Assembly: GCA_038745855.1 (NCBI GenBank)
Contig: JBCDLC010000009.1
Location: forward strand, 17,546 to 81,545
Direction of reading: 5' to 3'
Length of the DNA stretch: 64,000 bases
DNA from: UBA5336 sp038745855
Lineage (GTDB): Bacteria > Pseudomonadota > Alphaproteobacteria > Caulobacterales > Hyphomonadaceae
Each line of letters starts with the position of its first letter. The first letter of the stretch is position 1. The notes beneath the pieces were generated by a model. That model was not told the DNA's origin and made no database searches. It saw nothing but the letters and a program-made list of their open reading frames with translations. A program made the position numbers and the translations under genes. This document shows positions 27,803 to 36,781 of the stretch, piece after piece.

Positions 27803-28384
27803 ATGAAGATATCCGTCTGGGTCGGGCACCCACGCCAGGACTCGCTTTCCCACGGCATGGCCGACGCTTTTACGCGAGGCGCCGAAGAGGCTGGAGCAGA
27901 TGTCCGGCGGCAAAATCTGTTCGAAATGGATTTTGATCCAGACCTCCAGGAGGGCTACCACGCCCGAAAGCAACTCGAACCGTGTCTAGTGCAGTGGCGC
28001 GAGAACATCCAATGGGCCAACCACCTTTGCTGGGCCTACCCCGTCTGGTGGGGCAGCATGCCGGCAAAGATGAAGGGCGTTGTCGATCGCGCCTTTCTTC
28101 CCGGCTTCGCCATGGAGTATCCTGAAGGCAATCCGTTCTGGAGAAAACTCCTGAAGGGACGCAGCGCCGACATCCTGCTCACATCAGACGCGCCCGCCTG
28201 GTTTGACCAGATCTCGAACCGCCGCCCGGCCATGAACCAGGCGACCCACAGCGTGCTGAACTTTTCCGGCATCAAGCCCGTGCGGACCCTACAGGTCGGC
28301 ACCGTGAAAACCGCAAACGAGAAGAAGATCCAGTCCTGGCTCGACGCTGCCTATCGGCGCGGCCTGAAGGCCGGTCGTGCATAA
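27803..28384 (+). CDS. NAD(P)H:quinone oxidoreductase/flavodoxin-fold protein
   Basis: The protein has about 193 residues from the ATG at 27803, which follows GGAGACGAGG closely. ISVWVGHPRQDSLSHGMADAF fits the FMN-binding loop of the KefF/MdaB/NQO family, and YPVWWGSMPAKMKGVVDRAFLPGFA is its second signature. It lies between the TPP riboswitch and thiC, 12 bases before thiC, so thiamine status should control it. A link of a flavin reductase to ThiC, for instance as an electron source for the radical enzyme, is only a guess. Confidence 0.88.
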   Translation: MKISVWVGHPRQDSLSHGMADAFTRGAEEAGADVRRQNLFEMDFDPDLQEGYHARKQLEPCLVQWRENIQWANHLCWAYPVWWGSMPAKMKGVVDRAFLPGFAMEYPEGNPFWRKLLKGRSADILLTSDAPAWFDQISNRRPAMNQATHSVLNFSGIKPVRTLQVGTVKTANEKKIQSWLDAAYRRGLKAGRA

Positions 28385-28396
28385 GGAACCGATGAC

Positions 28397-30304
28397 ATGA
28401 ACAAGCCCATTTCCCCGAAAGAGTTCGAAGGCCCACACGTCACGACCGGTCCGCTTCCGGCGTCCCGCAAGGTCTTCTCCCACCCCACAATGGCGCCAGA
28501 TCTCGCCGTCCCCCACCGGCTGATCGACCTGCATCCCAGCGCCGAAGAGCCCCCCGTCACCGTCTACGATACCTCCGGCCCCTACACAGACCCGTCTGTC
28601 ACCATCGACCTCGACGCCGGCCTCCCGCGCATCCGCACCGACTGGATCCTCGAGCGCGGCGGCGTTGAACACATAAACGGACGCGACATCCGCCCCGAAG
28701 ACAACGGCAATGTCGGCGACACCCACCTCGCCCGAGAATTCCCCACAAGGCACCGCCCACTTCGCGCCATGGGCACCAGCGCCAAGCGAAAGTCAGACAA
28801 AAAACACCCCCTCACCCAGCTCGAATTCGCCCGCGCCGGCATCGTCACCAAGGAAATGATCTACGTCGCCGAGCGTGAAAACCTCGGCCGCGCCGCCATG
28901 CTCGACCAGGCCCACGCCAAGCTCGAAGACGGCGAAAGCTTCGGCGCCGAAATCCCCCCTTTCATCACGCCGGAATTCGTCCGCGACGAAGTCGCCCGCG
29001 GCCGCGCCGTCATCCCGGCAAGCATCAACCACCCTGAATGCGAGCCCATGGCCATCGGCCGGAACTTCCTGGTCAAGATCAACGCCAATATCGGCAACTC
29101 TGCCGTCACGTCCTCGGTCGAGGAAGAGGTCGACAAGATGGTCTGGGCCACCCGCTGGGGCGCAGACACGCTGATGGACCTCTCCACCGGCCGCAACATC
29201 CACCACACGCGCGAGTGGATCCTCCGCAATTGCCCTGTCCCCGTCGGCACGGTTCCCATCTACCAGGCCCTCGAAAAGGTCGGCGGCATCGCAGAGGAGA
29301 TGACCTGGGACATCTACCGCGACACCCTCATCGAGCAGTGCGAGCAAGGCGTCGACTATTTCACCATCCACGCCGGCGTTCGCCTCGCCTACATCCACCT
29401 CACCGCCGAGCGCGTCACAGGCATCGTCTCCCGCGGCGGCTCGATCATGGCGAAATGGATGCTCGCCCACCACCAGGAGAGCTTTCTCTACGAACGCTTC
29501 CCCGAGATCTGCGAGATCATGCGCGCCTATGACGTCACCTTCTCCCTCGGTGATGGCCTGCGTCCGGGCTCCATTGCAGACGCCAATGACCGCGCCCAGT
29601 TCGCCGAGCTCGAAACCCTGGGAGAGCTCACCCGCATCGCTTGGGACCATGGCTGCCAGGTCATGATCGAAGGGCCCGGCCATGTGCCCATGCACAAGAT
29701 CAAGGTGAACATGGAGAAACAGCTCCGCGAGTGCGGCGAGGCCCCGTTCTACACCCTCGGCCCCCTCACCACCGATATCGCGCCGGGCTACGACCACATC
29801 ACCTCAGGCATCGGCGCCGCCATGATCGGCTGGTATGGCTGCGCCATGCTCTGCTACGTCACGCCCAAGGAGCACCTCGGCCTCCCAGACCGGGACGATG
29901 TGAAAACCGGCGTCATCACCTACAAGATCGCTGCCCACGCTGCCGATCTCGCCAAAGGGCACCCCGCCGCACAGATCCGCGACGACGCCCTCTCCCGCGC
30001 CCGGTTCGACTTCCGGTGGGAAGACCAGTTCAATCTGGCTCTCGACCCTGAAACCGCCCGCGACTTCCACGACCAGACCCTCCCCAAGGAAGCCCACAAG
30101 ACCGCACATTTCTGCTCCATGTGCGGCCCCAAATTCTGCTCCATGAAAATCACCCAGGACGTCCGTGACTACGCCGCCACCCTCGGCGACAACGAACGCA
30201 AGGCCCTCGAAAGCATGTCCGAAGAAGAACGCCGAAAAGGCATGGAAGACATGAGCGCCGCATTCAAAGCCCGCGGGGGAGACGTGTATATCGCCGATCA
30301 CTGA
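28397..30304 (+). CDS. thiC: Phosphomethylpyrimidine synthase ThiC
   Basis: ThiC converts aminoimidazole ribotide to the thiamine pyrimidine (HMP phosphate) by a radical SAM reaction. The 635-residue protein is full length and shows NFLVKINANIGNSAV, EKVGGIAEEMTWDIYRDT, MIEGPGHVPMHKI and PLTTDIAPGYDHITSGIG. The C-terminal cluster motif is CSMCGPKFCSM (CxxCxxxxC), which binds the [4Fe-4S] centre. It is the second gene behind the TPP riboswitch. Codon use is strongly GC-ending here. Confidence 0.97.
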   Translation: MNKPISPKEFEGPHVTTGPLPASRKVFSHPTMAPDLAVPHRLIDLHPSAEEPPVTVYDTSGPYTDPSVTIDLDAGLPRIRTDWILERGGVEHINGRDIRPEDNGNVGDTHLAREFPTRHRPLRAMGTSAKRKSDKKHPLTQLEFARAGIVTKEMIYVAERENLGRAAMLDQAHAKLEDGESFGAEIPPFITPEFVRDEVARGRAVIPASINHPECEPMAIGRNFLVKINANIGNSAVTSSVEEEVDKMVWATRWGADTLMDLSTGRNIHHTREWILRNCPVPVGTVPIYQALEKVGGIAEEMTWDIYRDTLIEQCEQGVDYFTIHAGVRLAYIHLTAERVTGIVSRGGSIMAKWMLAHHQESFLYERFPEICEIMRAYDVTFSLGDGLRPGSIADANDRAQFAELETLGELTRIAWDHGCQVMIEGPGHVPMHKIKVNMEKQLRECGEAPFYTLGPLTTDIAPGYDHITSGIGAAMIGWYGCAMLCYVTPKEHLGLPDRDDVKTGVITYKIAAHAADLAKGHPAAQIRDDALSRARFDFRWEDQFNLALDPETARDFHDQTLPKEAHKTAHFCSMCGPKFCSMKITQDVRDYAATLGDNERKALESMSEEERRKGMEDMSAAFKARGGDVYIADH

Positions 30305-30396
30305 AGCGCTTCTAGGCGAAGAGTACGCGGGTTCGCCGCCTAGGAAGTGCGAAAAAACACGACTCGAAAGCGGAGCCGAGTGTCCGGTTGCAAATC

Positions 30397-30410
30397 GCCG
30401 CTTTAGCGGC
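30397..30410 (-). terminator. Hairpin just after the fic stop codon
   Basis: GCCGC, a four-base TTTA loop and GCGGC form a perfect five-pair stem directly after the fic stop. A larger imperfect stem at 30307-30351 (CTTCTAGGCG against CGCCTAGGAAG) lies behind thiC. Neither is followed by a clear T-run in its own direction, so the termination role is likely from position (convergent genes) more than from sequence. Confidence 0.35.
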
Positions 30411-31538
30411 TTAGCCGTGCAGAGCTTGCAGTAGCGGCTGGAAAGCGTAAAGCGCGGGCCGCCTGCCTGAAGCGGGCCGAACAATCCGAAGTATCTCTCC
30501 TTCTGTGAGCACTTTCAAAAAACGGTTTACCGTTGGCTTGGATATGCCAGTTTGGACGGCGAATTGCGTACTTCTGAATATCACGTTCTCGAACATGAAA
30601 TTTGCTGCAGTCAAAAAGTCTTTCGACGATAGCGCGTCCCTGAAGCGGGATTGCATCTCCTCATACAATAACTGTATCCGCTCGATTTCCCCACACTTGA
30701 GAATAGCCTGCTCCCGCAAGGCGTTCAGAAAGAATATGACCCACTCTGTCCAGGCGTTGTGCGAGGATACAGCTCTCATCCTGTCTATGTACTCATCTCT
30801 ATTGATCTCAAAATACTCGGAGACATAAAAATGTGGAGCTGAGATCAAACCACTTTGCCATAAGTAGAGCGTGATCAACATCCGCCCCATCCTCCCATTT
30901 CCATCATTGAATGGATGCAATGCCTCGAATTCAACATGTGATATTGCAGCTTTTATAAGCGGATGATCGGTTGAGCTCTCAATATACTGCACCAACCGCT
31001 CCATATGGGGCGCGAGTTGCTCTGGACTGATCGGGACATACAGAATTGTCCGCTTCGCCCTGTCAGCGAGATAATTCTGTTCGATTTTGTAGCGACCAGG
31101 ATCGAGATTATAGCCTCGACCTGGCCGCAATAATTCATGATGTATCGACTTTATGAGGGATTCTGAGATTTTCTGGCCGGCTTTCATTCGGTATTGCGCC
31201 AGTCGAAGAGCGCGAGCGTAGGACAGCGTTTCGATCGCGTCAGGGCGATGCCGACCCACATCTATGTCCTTTTCGGGATCTTGGTCGGCCTCCAGCGTCA
31301 GCACTTCTTCCAAAGTCGTGATCGTGCCTTCCATTCTCGATGAAACGACAGCTTCCTGTCTTCGCAGGGGTGCCAGCAGAAGTTCACTGTCCCGCATCTG
31401 ACCCAGAAGGACATCGTAGCGAGTGATGGAGGCGACAGCGCTGGACAACGGATCCAAGAGCTTCTGGGCATCAAGTCCATTGGGCGGAAACGCGTCGTAG
31501 TCATACTTGACGGCTTCAGAGACATCGGGTTCGTGCAT
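30411..31538 (-). CDS. Fic-domain AMPylase-type protein with C-terminal winged helix
   Basis: Fic proteins move AMP or other phosphate groups onto protein hydroxyls. The 375-residue protein has the active motif HPFNDGNGR (residues 208-216) with catalytic His208. Residues 66-71 (SSRMEG) form an N-terminal inhibitory helix motif, so it is self-inhibited (class II). The C-terminal part (about 310-375: QTGISKPTVNRFLKVL, GEILRIV, RRPALYAF) resembles a winged helix. The gene is visibly more AT-rich than its neighbours, with a palindromic operator-like site upstream, which suggests transfer and self-regulation. The target is unknown. Confidence 0.9.
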   Translation of the reverse strand: MHEPDVSEAVKYDYDAFPPNGLDAQKLLDPLSSAVASITRYDVLLGQMRDSELLLAPLRRQEAVVSSRMEGTITTLEEVLTLEADQDPEKDIDVGRHRPDAIETLSYARALRLAQYRMKAGQKISESLIKSIHHELLRPGRGYNLDPGRYKIEQNYLADRAKRTILYVPISPEQLAPHMERLVQYIESSTDHPLIKAAISHVEFEALHPFNDGNGRMGRMLITLYLWQSGLISAPHFYVSEYFEINRDEYIDRMRAVSSHNAWTEWVIFFLNALREQAILKCGEIERIQLLYEEMQSRFRDALSSKDFLTAANFMFENVIFRSTQFAVQTGISKPTVNRFLKVLTEGEILRIVRPASGRRPALYAFQPLLQALHG

Positions 31539-31620
31539 GCCATATCCCTAGTGGCTCAAAATTGACTTCTCGTGATTGACAACAAGCATTGTAGATCACG
31601 CGCATTACGCTAACAGGTTT

Positions 31621-31650
31621 GTGGATCAAAATTTACATTTTTTGATCAAC
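31621..31650. promoter_or_regulatory. Palindromic operator-like site upstream of fic
   Basis: GTGGATCAAAA (31621-31631) is matched by TTTTGATCAAC (31640-31650), an inverted repeat with one mismatch in 11. A further TGATCA follows about 12 bases later. The site lies about 85-110 bases upstream of the fic start in an AT-rich stretch. A repressor dimer, perhaps the winged helix of Fic itself, could bind here. Confidence 0.4.
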
Positions 31651-31876
31651 AAAGTATATTGCTGATCATGAAAGCCGCTCAAGGGTTATTGCTCCCAAGC
31701 TTTGCCCCATTTAACCTGCAGGGACGAGGCCCCTCGGTGGCTTCACTGGCCAAGACTGTCGCAGTTATACAACTCAAGGAAATCAATCGCTGACACCTTA
31801 GGGCTTACAGTTCGGAGCGGTACCGCCTCGAACACTCCCACATCGACCGGACTAAGCTCAGCATCAGCCGCCGCTA

Positions 31877-32450
31877 AGACTTATCCAACAGTTCAAATTT
31901 GAAAATACGAATAAAATCAGTTATCTAAAAGAAAATCGGCCTTCCCAATCCTCCCCCTCTCGATCTGTGGTAATCTCTGCTCCATGGATCGTTTGATCAT
32001 CCTTCTTCTCGCCCTTGCGGCATGCCTCGTGCGCTGGTTCAGCGGTCGGGTGATTTCGTGTGCGCGAAGGGGGGATCACGGCCCGCTTGGTGGCGGCAGG
32101 GGCCGGTGCGGCGATCCTCTTATTGTTCAGGTGAAGATGCGGGTTGGTCTCCGCATCACGGGCGAGACAAACGTCTCTTCAAAAGCGGTGCGGGCGTTCC
32201 CCGCCATTCAACACAATGGGCCTTGCCGCGCGGCGATGGCGCCTCTCCGAACCCTCAAGTCAAACACGCGTTGGGCGGCGCGGCGACGTTTGAACACAGG
32301 TTCGGAGACCACTCGGCAGGCATTGTGCACCCTGCCAGCACAAAAGGGCCGGCTGGCTTTCCAGCGCCTGGCACCCTAGCCAGGGCCCTTTCAGCTTGAT
32401 TTGTCCCCGGATGCGCCCTGGCGCAGGCCGGACAAACGTGCTGCGCTAAA
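31877..32450 (+). repeat. Dispersed element, copy A: conserved leader with short hydrophobic ORF start, structured 3' end
   Basis: The first 14 bases (AGACTTATCCAACA) and the 107-base spacing to an ATG at 31984 are identical to a second copy at 46095. Between them TCTAAAAGAAAATC aligns with TCTAGAAGAAAATC, and the ORF starts align as MDRLIILLLALA and MDLLILLILAGA. The end (32407-32450) also matches copy B, around GCGCCCTGGCGC and GGCCGGACAAACGTGCTG. The middle has diverged. The ORF beginning at 31984 runs on to 32379 but soon becomes Arg-rich and unconvincing, and a frame change would give the hydrophobic ITARLVAAGAGAAILLLF. No confident gene lies in the whole gap 31539-32489. Confidence 0.5.
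32343..32391. other. Structured element: outer stem enclosing two hairpins
   Basis: AAAGGGC (32343-32349) pairs with GCCCTTT (32385-32391). Inside, GCTGG-CTTT-CCAGC (32352-32365) and CCTGGC-ACCCTA-GCCAGG (32367-32384) are two perfect hairpins. Together they make a three-way junction of 49 bases within repeat copy A. It could be a terminator of a transcript from 31.9 kb or part of a noncoding RNA. Confidence 0.4.
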
Positions 32451-32489
32451 CACAAAACGCCCCATCAACCTCGCTTGCAGCCGACCGCC

Positions 32490-32882
32490 CTACTCCACAA
32501 GACGCGCGCGCAGTTCCGGGCTCGGCACCGGGCAGGCCCGACGGCCAAACCGGTAGCGGTTCTTCGCCATCCGGTCATAGACCCAATCCAAAATCCCACG
32601 GGGCAGCACGTTCACCACCGACAGGGCCTTCCACGGCCAGCCGAGCGCAGACATGGCCGCTGCAAAGGCGGCCATCCGAATATGCGCCTCGCCATCCACG
32701 ATCACGATGTTTGTTTCCATGAGATCGGGATCGAGACCGTGGGCCTCATAGAGCTGCCGCCCGGTGGGAGAATGCGCCGTCACGAACCGAAAGCGCTGCT
32801 GAGTATCGTGCTTGGCGATGAACCGCGCAAATCCCGAACAGAAAACGCATGTCCCATCAAAGACAATAAGATCCGAACCCAT
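32490..32882 (-). CDS. DUF393 thiol-disulfide oxidoreductase-like protein (DCC family)
   Basis: The protein has 130 residues from the ATG at 32882. LIVFDGTCVFCSGFARFI carries the DxxCxxC motif of the DCC/DUF393 family, whose members are thioredoxin-like and poorly studied. The later part (RYRFGRRACPVPSPELRARLV) is typical for the family. An in-frame ATG 75 bases upstream gives an Arg-rich leader unlike the family, so the shorter start was chosen. It stands alone. Confidence 0.85.
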   Translation of the reverse strand: MGSDLIVFDGTCVFCSGFARFIAKHDTQQRFRFVTAHSPTGRQLYEAHGLDPDLMETNIVIVDGEAHIRMAAFAAAMSALGWPWKALSVVNVLPRGILDWVYDRMAKNRYRFGRRACPVPSPELRARLVE

Positions 32883-33010
32883 CGCCGCCACGTGAGGCCT
32901 CCCGAACCACCGCTTACGTCGTCTAGGTCGGCCCGACGAGGCACGATTCAACGCCAATTAACGTCGCACCCCTTAGGCCCCATCCTTCGGGCCGCGAAAA
33001 GCAACGCCGG

Positions 33011-33358
33011 TCAAACGATATCCAGCAGCTTGCTGTTCGGGCGGCCGAGCACGGCCTTGTCACCGTTGATACCAATGGGGCGCTGAATGATCTTCGGATT
33101 CTCCGCCATCGCCGCAAACACCTCATCGTCGCTGGCATCGGCGCTGAGCCCCGCTTTCTCGGCGTCCTTCTCACGCCAGAATTCCTTCGGGCTCACCCCG
33201 CCCAACTTCTTCGCGATGTCGCGCAATTCCGCTTCCGAAAGCTGCGCCGCCTTGGAGGCATATTTCCGGATCTCCGGCTCCACACCATTGGCCTGCAACA
33301 GCTCGAGGCCCTTTTTCGAAGAGCCGCAGCCGGGATTATGGATGAGGATGTAAGCCAT
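33011..33358 (-). CDS. ArsC-family (arsenate reductase-like) protein
   Basis: The protein has 115 residues. YILIHNPGCGSSKKGLELL at the N-terminus is the glutaredoxin-type ArsC active site with catalytic Cys, and IGINGDKAVLGRPNSKLLDIV is the family's C-terminal signature with the RP element (QRPIGI). GAAGGATC lies eight bases before the chosen ATG. No arsR, arsB or acr3 genes are adjacent, so a general redox role is as likely as arsenate reduction. Confidence 0.88.
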   Translation of the reverse strand: MAYILIHNPGCGSSKKGLELLQANGVEPEIRKYASKAAQLSEAELRDIAKKLGGVSPKEFWREKDAEKAGLSADASDDEVFAAMAENPKIIQRPIGINGDKAVLGRPNSKLLDIV

Positions 33359-33533
33359 GGAATGATCCTTCGCATCGGAGAGAGTTCTGCCCGGCGTTGG
33401 AACTAGGCGCGCACATCGCCGCGCCAAGCCGAAGGTGGAACATCGGCGGCGACAAAACCAGAACGAGCGCGGGCGCCCCTTGGCAAAACTATTCCGATTA
33501 CTATTTCATGATAAACGATATGAGGAGGCAGGA

Positions 33534-33812
33534 ATGGACAGCGCGTGGCCCTGGATCTTTTTTGGCATCGGAATGTGGTTCCTGTTCGGCCCCAACCGGT
33601 GGGGCGCACGCCGATGCGGCAGCAAGCGCAGCAAACGGGAGCGGACCGCCCAAGAGCATGCGGACGTCGCGCGGCTGAAAGAAGCGCTCGCGGACTCCCA
33701 CGCCCAGATTGACGCCCTGAAGGCGCGGCTTGAAGCGGTCGAAACCATCGTCACCGACGAGGAACGGATCTTGCGCCGTGAGTTCAGCGCGCTCGACGAG
33801 GCGCGGGCCTGA
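33534..33812 (+). CDS. Small membrane-anchored coiled-coil protein, possibly PspB-like
   Basis: The protein has 92 residues and follows an excellent ribosome site (GAGGAGGCAGGA). A single hydrophobic helix WPWIFFGIGMWFLFG at residues 5-20 is followed by a basic stretch and a charged coiled coil ending ARLEAVETIVTDEERILRREF. The end resembles the C-terminus of the envelope-stress protein PspB, but no pspA or pspC is adjacent. I treat the relation as tentative. Confidence 0.65.
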   Translation: MDSAWPWIFFGIGMWFLFGPNRWGARRCGSKRSKRERTAQEHADVARLKEALADSHAQIDALKARLEAVETIVTDEERILRREFSALDEARA

Positions 33813-33825
33813 TCAGGATCGGCGC

Positions 33826-34704
33826 CTAACGCACGCCAATATCATCCAATGCACCACGCAGGCTAAGGCCCTCGCCGTCACCGTCCTCCTGGTCTTCACC
33901 GGTTTCAGACCGGTCGGCAGACTCCATGAGAACCCCGTCGCCCTTGAGCGCTTTCAAGACGGCGATGTTCTGTTCAACAACCGCGTCGGGCGCGTCCTGG
34001 CTGGCTTCAACCATGGCGTCGAAATCACCCCGGAGCCCAAGAACCAGGGCAAGGTTCTGGCGGATCGTACTGGTCGCATCGGGCGCAGCGGCGGCGGCTC
34101 TCAGCTCCGCTTCCGCCCGCGCAAGCGATCCGGACAGGGCAAGCGACAGCCCGTAGTTCGACCGGGTGGCGCTCCGGTCCGGATCAATCTCGAGGGCGCG
34201 CTCATAGGCGCTTTGGGCCCGGCGGTGCTGGCCGACCTTGTCGAGGGCCAGGCCGAGATTGGCATAGGCGGCGGGATTCATGGGGTCGTTGCTGGAGGCC
34301 CGGTTGAAAGCATTGACGGCAAGTTCCGGCTGGCCGAGTGCCATGTGCGCGCGCCCTTTAAGAAGGTGGAGCGCGCCATTGTTGGGGTGAAGCACGAGGG
34401 TCTGTGTGGCGATCTCGATGACTCGGTCGAAGCTGCCAATCGCCCGCAGCGCTTCGCCGAACCGCAGGGTCGCTTCGGGATCACTTGGGTCCTTGGCATA
34501 TTCCCCGGCCCAGAAATTCGCCCGCTCGAGCGGTGGTGCCCGGTCCGCCGCTTCCCGGGTTTCGGCATCGGCCAGCGCCACGTCGGGATTGGCGGTTTCC
34601 GCGGCCGCCAGATCTCCGCCTTCGCCGGGAGCGGTTGCACAAGCGGTCAGGCCAAGCAGAGCGAGGCTGGCAAGGGGCAAGGGAAATGCGAGTGACCGGG
34701 TCAT
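33826..34704 (-). CDS. TPR-repeat lipoprotein (TadD-like)
   Basis: The protein has 292 residues. The N-terminus LALLGLTAC is a lipobox. At least four tetratricopeptide repeats occupy about 75-225, for example NPAAYANLGLALDKVGQHRRAQ and SATRSNYGLSLALSGSLARAE. The C-terminal 40 residues are acidic and likely disordered. TadD-type lipoproteins help assemble Flp pili, but no other tad gene is near, so the role is open. It is convergent with the small membrane gene and divergent from the aminopeptidase. Confidence 0.85.
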   Translation of the reverse strand: MTRSLAFPLPLASLALLGLTACATAPGEGGDLAAAETANPDVALADAETREAADRAPPLERANFWAGEYAKDPSDPEATLRFGEALRAIGSFDRVIEIATQTLVLHPNNGALHLLKGRAHMALGQPELAVNAFNRASSNDPMNPAAYANLGLALDKVGQHRRAQSAYERALEIDPDRSATRSNYGLSLALSGSLARAEAELRAAAAAPDATSTIRQNLALVLGLRGDFDAMVEASQDAPDAVVEQNIAVLKALKGDGVLMESADRSETGEDQEDGDGEGLSLRGALDDIGVR

Positions 34705-34838
34705 TGGCTTGACACTCCGAAGCTGGCACAGACAAGCATCCCTAGGCGCGGCGAGGTCAAAAGTCCGTTAACGGAAGCCGCGCTCGCCTTAACCAATGCC
34801 CGCTCGAACAGATCGATCAGGCCGCGAGGAGTCCCGCC

Positions 34839-36218
34839 ATGCATGCTGCGTTCACGACCGAGGCAGCCGCACCGATCAAGGTCCACGCTTTCACGCGCCA
34901 GTCGTGGACATCCGCCGCCCTCGAGGGTCCGCTCTCAGCCTTCGCCGAAACCCAGGGCTTCGTGGGCGGCAAGGGCCAGGTTGTGACCCTGCACGATGGT
35001 GACGGAAAGCCCCGGGACATCCTGTTCGGTCTGGGCGATGGCCAAGACTGTCTGGCCTTCGCAGCCCTGTCCGCCAGGCTGCCCAAGGGTACCTACAAGG
35101 TCGAGACAGTGCCTGACGATTGGCCAGAGGCCTGGACGGCGGCAGGCTGGGCCGATGGCGCCTACCAGTTCGATCGCTACCGCAAATTCATCGAGGCGCC
35201 GCCACATCTCGCTCTCAGCACCGAGGGCACAGCGGCGGATGAGGCGTCAGCACTCTCCCGCGAGGCCGACGCCGTCGCTTTGCTCCGGGACCTCGTGAAC
35301 ACACCGGCCGCCGACATGGGCCCCACGGGCCTGCAAAGCGCTGTTTCCGCACTCGGCGAGACCTACGGCGCCACCGTCGAAGTCACTATCGGCGAGGCCC
35401 TGCTGGATGCAAACTATCCAATGGTCCACGCCGTGGGCAGAGCCGCCCATGAAGCCCCGCGCTTCATCGAACTGAGCTGGGGGCGCAAGGATGCGCCAGA
35501 GCTTGCCATCGTCGGAAAGGGTGTCGCCTTCGATAGCGGGGGGCTGAACATCAAGACCGGCGACTTCATGCGTATCATGAAGAAGGACATGGGCGGTGCG
35601 GCCCACGCCATCGCCCTCGCCAAACTCGTGATGGACGCGGAATTGGATGTTCATCTCAAGCTCTACGTCCCGGCGGTCGAGAACGCGATCTCCGCAAACA
35701 GTTTTCGCCCCGGCGACGTACTAAACACGCGAAAGGGGCTCAAGGTCGAGATCGATAACACCGACGCCGAAGGCCGCTTGATCCTCTGCGATGCGCTCGC
35801 CCGGGCCGAGGACAGCGATCCAGACCTTATCCTCGATTTTGCAACGCTGACGGGCGCGGCCCGGGTTGCGCTCGGCCCAGACCTCGCACCGTTCTACACA
35901 CGCGATCCGGCGCTCGCCGACGCGATGCGGGCTGCGTCCGAAACCACCGGAGAGCCGGTCTGGGAGATGCCGCTCTGGATGCCTTACCGCGATATGCTCT
36001 CAAGCTCCGTCGCCGATCTCTGCAATTCCGGCGGGCGCCAGGCGGGATCGATCACAGCCGCGGTTTACCTCGCCCATTTCGTTGAACGCGAGCGATGGAT
36101 GCATTTCGACATCTGGGCCTGGCGCGAAGCAAAATATGGCCGTCCTGCCGGCGGCGCAGCAACCGGGCTTCGGGCGGTGTGGTCCATGCTCCAGACCAGA
36201 TATGCCAAAAGCGCCTAA
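34839..36218 (+). CDS. M17 leucyl aminopeptidase family protein
   Basis: The protein has 459 residues. The metal and active-site blocks are VGKGVAFDSGGLNIKTGDFM (Lys, Asp), MKKDMGGAAHAI (Lys, Asp) and the M17 signature NTDAEGRLILCDAL (Asp, Glu). It is a hexameric cytoplasmic metallopeptidase by family. The N-terminal domain is shorter than in PepA. A MarR regulator and an NlpC/P60 peptidase follow on the same strand; together they could serve peptide or cell-wall turnover. Confidence 0.93.
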   Translation: MHAAFTTEAAAPIKVHAFTRQSWTSAALEGPLSAFAETQGFVGGKGQVVTLHDGDGKPRDILFGLGDGQDCLAFAALSARLPKGTYKVETVPDDWPEAWTAAGWADGAYQFDRYRKFIEAPPHLALSTEGTAADEASALSREADAVALLRDLVNTPAADMGPTGLQSAVSALGETYGATVEVTIGEALLDANYPMVHAVGRAAHEAPRFIELSWGRKDAPELAIVGKGVAFDSGGLNIKTGDFMRIMKKDMGGAAHAIALAKLVMDAELDVHLKLYVPAVENAISANSFRPGDVLNTRKGLKVEIDNTDAEGRLILCDALARAEDSDPDLILDFATLTGAARVALGPDLAPFYTRDPALADAMRAASETTGEPVWEMPLWMPYRDMLSSSVADLCNSGGRQAGSITAAVYLAHFVERERWMHFDIWAWREAKYGRPAGGAATGLRAVWSMLQTRYAKSA

Positions 36219-36331
36219 CGTCGCCGCACTGAAACCCCGTGTGCCTTGGACCCCGTCGATTATTAGGAGATTGACTCTTTACGGATTCTCCGAATGCGCC
36301 GATTCTCTTTTCAGACAATCGGGAGAACAGA

Positions 36332-36733
36332 ATGGCTCTCAGCGAACGTGATGCCCTCATGCTGTGGCGCTCAACCATGTCCGGAATTGTGAGGTGCGAT
36401 GCGCCAGACCTGACCGCACGCCAGCAAGCCATGCTCGCGATTGTCGCGCTCGACACGGGTCCGCACACGGTTCGTGGCCTGTCGGAACGGCTCGGCGTCG
36501 CCAAGCCTGCCATCACCCGGGGGATCGATGCGCTTGAACGGTGCGGCTTCGTTCGCCGCATTCCCGACAAGTCAGATATGCGCAGCATTTTCGTTGAGCG
36601 GACGGTCCGCGGTATGGATCACCTTCGGTCGGTCGCAACCATCATGCGCCGCGCGGCCGGGGTCGATATCCCGCTTCCCGCGCGCGAGGAGGTCTTCGAC
36701 CAGGATCTTGATCGAGCATCTGCCGCAGCCTGA
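36332..36733 (+). CDS. MarR-family transcriptional regulator
   Basis: The protein has 133 residues. LTARQQAMLAIVAL, then VRGLSERLGVAKPAITRGIDALERCGFVRR and SDMRSIFVERT, form a MarR winged helix with its recognition helix and wing. GGGAGAACAGA is placed as ribosome site. It lies between the aminopeptidase and the NlpC/P60 gene on the same strand. The ligand is unknown. GATTCTC direct repeats in the 113-base upstream gap could be its own sites. Confidence 0.85.
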   Translation: MALSERDALMLWRSTMSGIVRCDAPDLTARQQAMLAIVALDTGPHTVRGLSERLGVAKPAITRGIDALERCGFVRRIPDKSDMRSIFVERTVRGMDHLRSVATIMRRAAGVDIPLPAREEVFDQDLDRASAAA

Positions 36734-36781
36734 TCGGCACCGTGCAATTTTGCCAGACGCTGATCCAGTGTAAGCCAGGCT

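Noticed and set aside
28793..29797. Minus-strand frame of 334 codons opposite thiC
   Set aside because: Antisense shadow; low-complexity Gly/Asp/Val-rich translation with no motif.
31702..31902. 66-codon plus-strand frame in the gap after fic
   Set aside because: No ribosome site and a composition-driven Ser/Thr/Leu-rich translation; it also runs into the repeat leader.
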